NCBI GenBank assembly: GCA_012270865.1
Contig: JAAXHL010000156.1
Coordinates: 1-56,855, forward strand
Origin: Candidatus Poribacteria bacterium
GTDB lineage: Bacteria > Poribacteria > WGA-4E > WGA-3G
Length of the DNA: 56,855 bases
Direction: 5' to 3'
Numbering within the stretch: position 1 is the stretch's first letter; each line of letters begins with the position of its first letter. Positions 7,912-14,842 of this stretch are shown here, in pieces. The notes beneath the pieces are model-generated. The model saw only the letters and a program-made list of their open reading frames with translations, made no database searches and was not told the origin of the DNA. The position numbers and the translations under genes are program-made.

Positions 7912-8727
7912 ATGGATTCCCCGAAAAAGAAACTTGATTTCGCAAAACCTCCAGTAGATGAAGTGGTGTTGAGCGTTTTGTTCAAACCTCTTAATAAGTT
8001 CCTTGCCCCGCATCTTGGTGAAATCTGGCAGGAATTTAAGCAAGATGGATTCGTGCGAATCCTAGAGCAGCCGCCTGTTAATCCTACAATTGATACATTA
8101 CCTAACGAGGGTGATGAGGCTAAATTTGAAATTAGCAATCTTCCTCCGCTCGCTCGAATTTGGTTTATCCATGAAGATGAGAGCCAAATTTTGCAAGTGC
8201 AACGGGATCGGTTTACATTCAATTGGCGTAGAACCGATTCAAACCAGAAATATCCGGGATTCTCAGCAATTTTTGAAAATTTTGAAGGTTTTTATGAACG
8301 CTTTGGCGAAATTATAAAAAGCTTGGCAATCGGTTCGGTAACTCCATCGCAATACGAATTAACCTACATCGATCAGCTTAGGCACGGTGATGGTTGGGAT
8401 ACTCTTAATAATGTAGGAAAAATCTATAATATGTTTATTGATTCTCAACAATCCGATTTATTTTGGGAGGGAGCAGAGTTAGTGATTTTTCGCACCTCAT
8501 TTCCAATTCACGATTTGCCAGGTCGTTTGCATCTTGCCATCAGCAACCGTGTAAAGATGCCCGAGCAATTACATACGTTGCAGACAGATTTTACAATGCG
8601 TGGTCTTCCAGAAAACACGGCACGTCCGATGGAAATGTGGTTTAAAGCAGCACGCGACCAAATTCAAGAAAAATTCGTCAATATGTTCACAGAGAATATT
8701 CAAACACAGATATGGGGACGCAAATAA
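7912..8727 (+). CDS. TIGR04255 family protein, cassette gene 1
   Basis: A 271-residue protein resembling the uncharacterised TIGR04255 family. Supporting features are the N-terminal FAKPPVDEVVLSVLFKPL (residues 10-27), a central LARIWFIHEDESQILQVQRDRFTFNWRR region written here as residues 80-106, a YPGF segment, and SQYELTYIDQL near residue 140. No signal peptide or membrane span is visible. It begins a cassette with the genes at 8793 and 9296; its stop is separated from the next likely start by 65 bases. A degenerate second copy at 10242 retains this gene's promoter and first 20 or so codons. TIGR04255 proteins occur sporadically in accessory DNA; no activity is known to me. Confidence 0.78.
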   Translation: MDSPKKKLDFAKPPVDEVVLSVLFKPLNKFLAPHLGEIWQEFKQDGFVRILEQPPVNPTIDTLPNEGDEAKFEISNLPPLARIWFIHEDESQILQVQRDRFTFNWRRTDSNQKYPGFSAIFENFEGFYERFGEIIKSLAIGSVTPSQYELTYIDQLRHGDGWDTLNNVGKIYNMFIDSQQSDLFWEGAELVIFRTSFPIHDLPGRLHLAISNRVKMPEQLHTLQTDFTMRGLPENTARPMEMWFKAARDQIQEKFVNMFTENIQTQIWGRK

Positions 8728-8792
8728 TGATTAAACACAAAAATTTGGGTATAGGTTACCAAGGATATCAAAACAGAATGGAGGCAGAATTC

Positions 8793-9281
8793 ATGGCAAA
8801 CCCTAATCCTTCGCTGTCAACATCCTATAATACCGGACTGCAAACTTACGAGTATAACCCTCCAATAGTCTATGAAGGGGACGTAGTCAACCCTTTCTCT
8901 GTCACCAACCCATATTTGTTTTGGCTGGATGAATCACACAAGCAGTTAGGAAAAATTCGACAAGAGGCCAAGGAAGCCTTTGCTGTGGATAACGAAATTG
9001 ACAGCGTCCCTGAATCTGCATACGATGATGCTCTCTCTCTCTTAGAGGTATTTTTCCACTTTAGCGTTCCAATGCCAGAGCTGAGTTGGGCTGAAGATGG
9101 TAGTCTTACGCTCGGATGGTACCCAGAAGAGGGCACCATAACAATCGGGGTATATGGAGACGATCTTGTTATCTTCACTGCTTTCTTTGAAGAAAAACGT
9201 CAATTTGAAGGCATCTGTGCATTATCAGATACGCCAATGTTGTTCAGTTTTCTCGAAGTATTGACAAATATCCTCATGTAA
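8793..9281 (+). CDS. Uncharacterised cassette protein A
   Basis: About 162 residues, with no family I can name. It is clearly paralogous to the protein at 10242-10655: both contain VPESAY, then a short helix, then VPMPEL/IPMPDM, W-EDG, a GW-P/EW-P strand, a YGD-LV strand and a final hydrophobic helix. The pattern suggests a small alpha/beta protein. The start at 8793 is chosen for the GGAGG eight bases upstream. In-frame ATGs at 8712 and 8727 are possible, the latter overlapping the preceding stop as TAATG. It is followed 14 bases later by gene B, and the A-B order is preserved in both copies, implying they act together. Confidence 0.65.
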   Translation: MANPNPSLSTSYNTGLQTYEYNPPIVYEGDVVNPFSVTNPYLFWLDESHKQLGKIRQEAKEAFAVDNEIDSVPESAYDDALSLLEVFFHFSVPMPELSWAEDGSLTLGWYPEEGTITIGVYGDDLVIFTAFFEEKRQFEGICALSDTPMLFSFLEVLTNILM

Positions 9282-9295
9282 TAAGGATTGTTGTT

Positions 9296-9715
9296 ATGAA
9301 TGTTCCACCGGGTGAGAAACTCACCCGTTTTATTCGTTATGGTAGCCATTTTTCCATTGTTGCTAACAGAGTTAAACCGGATGCCTTTCTGCCTCACAAA
9401 AAGAGTGTTGATATATCTGTGTTTCGGATATCAGAACTCATAGGCAGTAGAGAACTCTCAAAAAACGAGATATGGGAAATTGGACGGGAACAGGTCCAAA
9501 CAGAAGATAGGCCAATAAAAGCAAGAGCTGATCTTTTGGCGGGCAACGTTTATGATAGCAATCTTGAAGTGGTTCCGGACGAGCCACCCGAAAGGCATGC
9601 GAATATCAGACCGCTTCCAGTAGATAATAGCCCGGCAAACAGAAAAACGCGTCGAGCCCTTGCCACCAAACTTGCCAATCTTAGTAAATTGGTTATACCT
9701 CCTGAAGAGAATTGA
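9296..9715 (+). CDS. Uncharacterised cassette protein B (RHANI motif)
   Basis: A 139-residue protein. It starts GEKLTRFIRYGSHFS, continues with VKPDAFLPHKKSVDISVFRIS, EIWEIGREQV, then KARADLLAGNVYDSNLEVVP and finally PPERHANIRPLP. I recall similar hypothetical proteins ending in a PPRHANI-type motif in other bacteria, but no assigned function. AAGGATT lies upstream of the ATG. No signal peptide or membrane segment is seen. The second copy at 10666-11057 is frameshifted. Conserved His and Arg residues in the motif could suggest a catalytic or nucleic-acid-binding role, but this is speculation. Confidence 0.68.
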   Translation: MNVPPGEKLTRFIRYGSHFSIVANRVKPDAFLPHKKSVDISVFRISELIGSRELSKNEIWEIGREQVQTEDRPIKARADLLAGNVYDSNLEVVPDEPPERHANIRPLPVDNSPANRKTRRALATKLANLSKLVIPPEEN

Positions 9716-9745
9716 TTCCAATCCTTAACCGAATTGAGGTAGTTA

Positions 9746-10104
9746 ATGTCAAACGAATCCGCAACAATTGTCCAGAAACTCTGGAGTTTCTGTAACGTCC
9801 TCCGAGATGATGGAGTTAGTTACGGAGATTATGTCGAACAACTTACCTATCTGCTGTTCCTCAAACTTGCAGACGAACAGACAAAACCACCCTTCAACAA
9901 ACCTTCAACGATGCCTTCGGTTATGAGGAACTCATTGAACGGGAGCATGTCAACCTTGACATCTTCTGGTTAAAAGATGAATCGCTTGAGGACGCAGCAG
10001 ACCTTCCAACGCCAGATGTATTAGTGGCAGAAATCACAGAGAATTTAGAGGCTGCATTAGCACAGTTCCAGAACATTCAAACAGAATTAGAGACGGACGA
10101 TTAG
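9746..10104 (+). pseudogene. hsdM: hsdM remnant with a large internal deletion
   Basis: The first 55 or so codons match the start of a type I methyltransferase: IVQKLWSFCNVLRDDGVSYGDYVEQL, TYLLFLKLADEQTKPPFNKPS (positions 9770-9915). Immediately afterwards, in another frame, comes the characteristic C-terminal part, FGYEELIERE, NLDIFWLKDESLED, LPTPDVLVAEI and EAALAQF, ending at TAG 10102-10104. The whole catalytic domain with the NPPF motif, roughly 400 residues, is missing. The sequence CCTTCAAC occurs twice at the junction (9893 and 9902), which suggests a slippage or short-homology event. The gene cannot make an active enzyme. Confidence 0.85.
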
Positions 10105-10163
10105 ACGATTCTCAATAACATCCGTGTGTTGATTAACTTGATAGAGGATAGTCGAAATCATTA

Positions 10164-10192
10164 TTGAGTTTGATGTAAATTTATGCTAAAAT
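10164..10192 (+). promoter_or_regulatory. Sigma-70-type promoter of cassette copy 2
   Basis: TTGAGT (10164-10169), 17 bases, TAAAAT (10187-10192). The surrounding sequence parallels that of the copy-1 promoter at 7828-7856, and both lead to GATAGGT and ACATTATGG at the start codon. Confidence 0.72.
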
Positions 10193-10241
10193 ATTGAAAT
10201 AGAGTAATGATTTATTCCCAAACTTAGATAGGTGACACATT

Positions 10242-10655
10242 ATGGCAACTTTACAAAACGGGCTTGACTTTGCTCCGCCTCCAATGGACAAGGTGCTGTT
10301 TAGGAAACATATCCAACGCGAATTAGACGAAATCCGTAAGGAAGTTGAAGAAACCTGTGCAGTAGGTGAAGATGTTTATCGTGTACCGGAATCAGCATAC
10401 GAGGAAACCTTTTCTTTCTTAGAACAGATGTCTCGTGACATCCCAATGCCGGACATGATGTGGTTAGAAGATGGCGGTATTGGATTGGAATGGCGCCCTG
10501 GAAACGGCATAGCAACGATGAGCCTGTACGGCGATGGACTTGTCGTCTACGGTGCTTTTTATTCTAAAAATCGGGAAATCTCAGGCGTTTGTCCTGTGGC
10601 TGATGCTGCCTTCCTACAGGGTTTTCTTACAACGCTGACGCGCCTCTTCCAATAA
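10242..10655 (+). CDS. Chimeric cassette protein A' (TIGR04255 start joined to protein A body)
   Basis: A 137-residue protein. Its first 20 residues, MATLQNGLDFAPPPMDKVLF, resemble the start of the TIGR04255 protein (LDFAKPPVDEVVL). From about residue 25 it is a paralogue of protein A, with VPESAY at 48-53, IPMPDMMWLEDGG and YGDGLVVYGAFY. The upstream DNA also matches the upstream region of the TIGR04255 gene. The simplest reading is a duplicated cassette in which an internal deletion fused the first gene's beginning to the second gene's body while keeping the frame open. The frame is intact, so it may still be expressed. Confidence 0.7.
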   Translation: MATLQNGLDFAPPPMDKVLFRKHIQRELDEIRKEVEETCAVGEDVYRVPESAYEETFSFLEQMSRDIPMPDMMWLEDGGIGLEWRPGNGIATMSLYGDGLVVYGAFYSKNREISGVCPVADAAFLQGFLTTLTRLFQ

Positions 10656-10665
10656 AGGATATGGT

Positions 10666-11057
10666 ATGAATTATTCAGGAAGCGAGAAATTGACTCGCTT
10701 CATTTTTTCTAAAAGACATTTTTCCGTAGAAAACAAGACAGTCAAATATGGTGCTTTTATACCTCCACCCAACATCTCGGATTTATCGGTGTTCCATATC
10801 TCATCTCTATCTGAAAGCGAAGTGTGGGAAATTGGACGGAGACATGTTGAAACAGAAAACGGAGGTTGAAAGCGAGAGCAGACTTTTTGGTGGATGACGT
10901 TTATGAGAGTAACCTGGAGGTCGTTCCAGACACGCAACCCCATGAACTACATGCCAATATTACACCTTTTCCAATAGACAGGAAGGAACGCGATCGTATC
11001 GCGAGAAAACTTGCGCTTGTTAGTGAGTTGGTAATCATACCGCCAGAAGAAACCTAA
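10666..11057 (+). pseudogene. Frameshifted copy of cassette protein B
   Basis: The first part (10666-10869) encodes SGSEKLTRFIFSKRHFSVEN, then VKYGAFIPPPNISDLSVFHIS and EVWEIGRRHVETEN, then stops. The second part continues in a shifted frame from about 10860 with LKARADFLVDDVYESNLEVVP, ELHANI and a final PPEET, ending at 11057. Aligning with the intact paralogue at 9296-9715 places a single-base loss within GAAAACGG near 10855-10862. Unless this is a sequencing error, copy 2 of gene B is broken while copy 1 is intact. Confidence 0.8.
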
Positions 11058-11101
11058 TTTCTTTGGTAACTTTTATTTCAGAATTAGAAAAGAACGACTA
11101 A

Positions 11102-13519
11102 ATGAAAACACACCTCCTCGAAAACCTACTCGGTCACGATTTAGAAGAGACGCTCATAGCGATCTCAGCGGATGCAGATACTTATGAAACTTTCCTCGCG
11201 ACGCTCCCGACGGATGCTGTCGAAAACGACCTTACACCGCAGTGGGTCGTACTCGCCGCGGGTAAAGGCACACGGATTGATCCTACCGGACGCTTAAGTA
11301 AAACGTTGGACATCGTGATCGGAGAACAGAACATGCTCCAACGCTCAAGACGCTACCTCCCCGGCGACCGTCCCGATATTATCGTTATTAACCCACAGAT
11401 GGCATCGCGTATAGAAAAAAGCGGATCCGAAACGCAACTGCTCGGTCCCAACGCGATGCCGTGTATCCAAGCAGAGATGAACGGCACGGGTGGTGCGCTG
11501 CAGGCAGCACTGCCAGCACTCCAAGACTCCGACGCAGAATGGATCGGCGTAGCGTTCGGTGATGAACCGTTCCTTGAACGCGCCATCTTCGCACAGACAC
11601 TGCTCGCACACTTCCTCTCCGGCGCGGACGTTACGCTTTGCGGTAAAATCCCTGAAACTGTCGTGGATAAAGGTGGACTCTTCTTTGATGCTGACGGAAG
11701 ACTTACGGGGACCAAAGAGTGGTACGATATGACAGCCGAAGAAAAACAGGAGATGTGGGACCGTTGGCATAACGGTGAGGCGTATACCAACACAGGCATC
11801 ACACTGATTCGGAAAAAGGCACTCTTAGAACGGATACATCGGTTACAACCGCATCCAAATCGGAACGACGAACTCCATCATGTCGATCTCATCCGCCACT
11901 GTTATGAAGACGGTTTAAAAACAAACGCCTTTATCTATCGTGGCGAGGTACTGTCTGGCGTGAACCGTTGGTCAAACGTCCTTACCGGCGAGTCGGAACT
12001 GTTTGCGCAGGCGCGGGAATCTCTGGCACGAAAAGGGGTTCGCGTCGATCCGAGTGCGCAGATTACATTGGCGGCTGAAGATATTGACATCGGCACGGCG
12101 TGCTACCTCGTCGGTCGGGTACATATCGGCGAACAGGTTCGGATTGGCGACTACTGTAGACTTGAAAACGTTACGCTGCGCGGCGCGACAACAGTAGGGG
12201 ATGCGGTCGGATTAGAGGCGGTTTCTGCAAACGATACTATATTTGAATCGAATCCGATCCCAGAAAATTTGGCGGAACCCGTACGCGGACTCGCGACCGG
12301 AAGCACGATCAAAAATTGCACGTTTGACGCTGTGAGTGTCGGGAACGGTGTTCAACTCACAACGGTTGTGGCACGCGGGACGGTGATTCCTGCTGGCATT
12401 ACGTTGGTAGATCGGACACTCGGTGTTCCACCCGCGCAAGTGCCGCCATCGGTGCCGAAACCACTTTTCGATCAGATTGTACCAACCGGCTATCGTCCGG
12501 GGGTTTTCGCATTTGGTGAAAAGAAGGAACTACCGGATTGGGAGAACCTGCGCCAGCATATCCTATCGCACAGCTCTGCGGAACTGATTCCGCGTGCGAC
12601 CTGTATGCCAGACCTACAAGAGACTGTGTCCGAGGCAGTAAAAACGCTTTTGGATATACGTCGCGCGAATGGGGACTACCTCATTGAATCCCTTACCTCC
12701 GAAGAGATATGGGGGAGCGTCTTCGAGATGGTAACCCTTCATACGGGAAATCTGAATCCTTACGACGCTGATAAACGCAAAGCGCGACAGACTGCCTTGG
12801 AACTTCTACCGGAGTTTTGGGATGACGACTGGTTGAAACGTTTGAAGTTGGTTGTCACAGGGAATATCGTCGATTATAACAGTGAGCGGGTGATGCGAAG
12901 GCTGAAAGCGAATTCGAACTATTTCACTGAAGTCCTGCGTGCTGCGGTTGAAGCACCTTTTGCTATTGACTGCTACGAACAGTTTAGTGAGCAGATTATC
13001 AACGGAAACCCACCACAGGAGATTCTCTGGCTTGCTGATAACGATGGCGAAGTCATCTTCGACATCGCTTTCATTCAAGACCTCGTTGGATGCGGACACC
13101 GTATCACGGTCGTTGGAAAAGCCGATAACGCCAGCAACGACGCAACGGTTGCCGATCTGCGTGAGATCGTGAGTTATCCGCAATTCCAAGCACTACATGC
13201 AGCCGTTCAGAACGGAATCGTTAGATTAATCTCATCAGGTGCGAGGACAATTGGGACGAATCTCTATCACGGAACCCCGGAATTCTTTAATGCGCTGTCA
13301 GAAGCCGACATCGTTATTTCAAAAGGACAAGGGAATTTCTTTACGACACCGGGTTGGAAAAAAGATACATTCTATCTGCTACTCTCAAAAGGCGTGACAG
13401 CGGAACAGAGTACAGGCGTTGTTGCGGATCGGAGTCTACCGGTTGACGGGCTGATTCTGGCGTATCTCCCCGGTGGAACGGAGCGGAGCGCGCCACTGCG
13501 CGATCTTTGTAAACAATAA
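11102..13519 (+). CDS. Fusion of GlmU-like nucleotidyltransferase and DUF89 phosphatase-like domain
   Basis: An 805-residue protein. Residues about 46-290 form a sugar nucleotidyltransferase: LAAGKGTR at 51-58, GTGGAL at 128-133 (the acetylaminosugar-type motif) and GDEP at 153-156. Residues about 310-440 look like left-handed beta-helix repeats, as in GlmU-type acyltransferases. Residues about 470-800 match DUF89: metal-site DNDGE at 646-650, NDAT near 679 and SKGQGN at 740-745. DUF89 enzymes are metal-dependent phosphatases that destroy unwanted sugar phosphates and related damage products. The fusion suggests a bifunctional enzyme that makes an NDP-sugar and clears a phosphorylated by-product or competitor. 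Alone between its neighbours; no operon partner is visible. Confidence 0.8.
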   Translation: MKTHLLENLLGHDLEETLIAISADADTYETFLATLPTDAVENDLTPQWVVLAAGKGTRIDPTGRLSKTLDIVIGEQNMLQRSRRYLPGDRPDIIVINPQMASRIEKSGSETQLLGPNAMPCIQAEMNGTGGALQAALPALQDSDAEWIGVAFGDEPFLERAIFAQTLLAHFLSGADVTLCGKIPETVVDKGGLFFDADGRLTGTKEWYDMTAEEKQEMWDRWHNGEAYTNTGITLIRKKALLERIHRLQPHPNRNDELHHVDLIRHCYEDGLKTNAFIYRGEVLSGVNRWSNVLTGESELFAQARESLARKGVRVDPSAQITLAAEDIDIGTACYLVGRVHIGEQVRIGDYCRLENVTLRGATTVGDAVGLEAVSANDTIFESNPIPENLAEPVRGLATGSTIKNCTFDAVSVGNGVQLTTVVARGTVIPAGITLVDRTLGVPPAQVPPSVPKPLFDQIVPTGYRPGVFAFGEKKELPDWENLRQHILSHSSAELIPRATCMPDLQETVSEAVKTLLDIRRANGDYLIESLTSEEIWGSVFEMVTLHTGNLNPYDADKRKARQTALELLPEFWDDDWLKRLKLVVTGNIVDYNSERVMRRLKANSNYFTEVLRAAVEAPFAIDCYEQFSEQIINGNPPQEILWLADNDGEVIFDIAFIQDLVGCGHRITVVGKADNASNDATVADLREIVSYPQFQALHAAVQNGIVRLISSGARTIGTNLYHGTPEFFNALSEADIVISKGQGNFFTTPGWKKDTFYLLLSKGVTAEQSTGVVADRSLPVDGLILAYLPGGTERSAPLRDLCKQ

Positions 13520-13526
13520 CGACTTC

Positions 13527-13867
13527 AGGATTTACGCAAATTAGGGAAAATATTGGACGTTTAGACGCAAAAAGTAGGAATTAACCCCCTAAATCCCCCT
13601 TATCAGGGGGACTTTATAGTAAAATCCGAAAATAAATGAACACTTGTCCGAAGATAACCCCCCTAACCCCCCTTATCAGGGGGGAAGAAGATGGGAATTG
13701 CTTCGATTTGATGTGTTTATAGTAAAATCCGAAAATAAATGAACACTTGTCCGAAGATAACCCCCCTAACCCCCCTTATCAGGGGGGAAGAAGATGGGAA
13801 TTGCTTCGATTTGATGTGTTTAAATAATTATGGGCTTTGCTATAAGGGGACCGAATACGTAAGTCCT
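13527..13867. mobile_element. MITE family 1, enlarged copy 3
   Basis: Ends AGGATTTACGCAA (13527-13539) and ATACGTAAGTCCT (13855-13867) match the family but are imperfect. The interior holds CCCCCTTATCAGGGGG-type hairpins and a perfect tandem duplication of 103 bp. A 111-residue open frame starting at 13739 lies partly in the repeat and is not a credible gene. Confidence 0.65.
13613..13818. repeat. Two identical tandem 103-bp units
   Basis: The units run 13613-13715 and 13716-13818. Each contains CCCCCCTTATCAGGGGGG, able to form a hairpin. The copies are identical by eye, so the duplication is recent or kept uniform. There is no spacer/unit alternation, so it is not a CRISPR array. Confidence 0.88.
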
Positions 13868-13906
13868 ATAATTGTTACGTATCGCGAGCGACAAGAAACA
13901 CGAAAG

Positions 13907-13930
13907 ATCGCGAGCACAGCTCGCTCCTAC
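13907..13930. repeat. Dispersed hairpin repeat CGAGCACAGCTCGCTCCTAC, copy 1
   Basis: The 20-base core CGAGCACAGCTCGCTCCTAC also occurs at 38823-38842, at 38887-38906 with one change, and at 52091-52110. CGAGCACAGCTCG is a near-palindrome, so it can form a short hairpin in RNA. Confidence 0.85.
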
Positions 13931-13966
13931 CTAAGAGGCACCGAGGCATTATCAATAATACTATCC

Positions 13967-14824
13967 TTACAAAACCTCGCGGGTGAATGTATACACATCC
14001 CGCAGCCACGACGCATAATAGATGCCGTTCGCATAAAAGAAATAGAGCAGTTTCAGTCCAACGATACTGATTAAACAGGCACCTAATACCGCGAGCAGAC
14101 TAAAATCCCAGACACCCATTTTCAGGGTACGGAGAGAGGTACGTTGTGCTGCCGTTTCTGGTGAGAACCCGCGACTCTCAACGGATTCACCGAGATGCGT
14201 CGCGTGCCTTATATTCCCTGCTAAGATCGGACGAAAACTATTGAGAACACCGCGACACGTCGCGAATAGATTGCGTCGGAGATAGCGAAAACCGCGTAAT
14301 CGCTGCGATCGGAACACTGCGGATGCTTCGTTCGCAATTACTGGAACGAAATGCAGTGCCGTCGTCACCATGAAGGCGAGTGTCGCAGGCACGCGTAACT
14401 GCGATAGCGCAAGGAGCAGGTCCCTCGGCTGCGTTGTCCAAACGATATAACACCCAATCACGAGGGTCGTGTTGAAACGGAACGATTGGATAATCCCGTG
14501 AAACAGTCCTTCCCGATAGACGCGGATACCGCCGGTCATCTTTCCAAGAAGCGGAAACTCTGGTGGTATGAGTGTGAACAGCACGGTGCGCGGAAATTCG
14601 TTATAGAAGATCGCTTGGCTGTAAATGAGTCCCCACGTCGTAAAAAAGAGGAACACGCAGAGCAATCCGATCTGCCGCCACGTCGGTCTTGACAGCGCGA
14701 TCAGTGTGAGACTACTCAGGAAACAGACAAGCAACGCCGTCGGACTGTCCAGTAAGATGACGAGACAGCCAGCGATGAGCATTGTCAGGATTTTTGTGCG
14801 GGGTTCGAGTTTGGTACTGTGCAT
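13967..14824 (-). CDS. ecfT: EcfT-family transmembrane component of an energy-coupling factor transporter
   Basis: A 285-residue membrane protein of the CbiQ/EcfT family. Hydrophobic segments are visible at about 12-50, 55-70, 118-130 and 235-265. Between them lie the coupling helices with the arginine motifs SQRLRGFRY near 173-181 and ESVESRGF near 214-221, which in known systems contact the ATPases. No EcfA ATPase or S component gene is adjacent, so it is either an orphan or uses subunits encoded elsewhere. The vitamin or metal transported cannot be inferred. The gene is convergent with the upstream fusion gene across a repeat-rich spacer. Confidence 0.83.
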   Translation of the reverse strand: MHSTKLEPRTKILTMLIAGCLVILLDSPTALLVCFLSSLTLIALSRPTWRQIGLLCVFLFFTTWGLIYSQAIFYNEFPRTVLFTLIPPEFPLLGKMTGGIRVYREGLFHGIIQSFRFNTTLVIGCYIVWTTQPRDLLLALSQLRVPATLAFMVTTALHFVPVIANEASAVFRSQRLRGFRYLRRNLFATCRGVLNSFRPILAGNIRHATHLGESVESRGFSPETAAQRTSLRTLKMGVWDFSLLAVLGACLISIVGLKLLYFFYANGIYYASWLRDVYTFTREVL

Positions 14825-14842
14825 TGTCTGCGATTCTTCCGT

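Noticed and set aside
13613..13818. Possible CRISPR array
   Set aside because: Two adjacent identical 103-bp units with no spacers; no cas genes anywhere in the window.
13739..14074. 111-residue open frame
   Set aside because: It lies in the 103-bp tandem repeat and mobile element and overlaps the EcfT gene; the translation is low-complexity and shows no domain.
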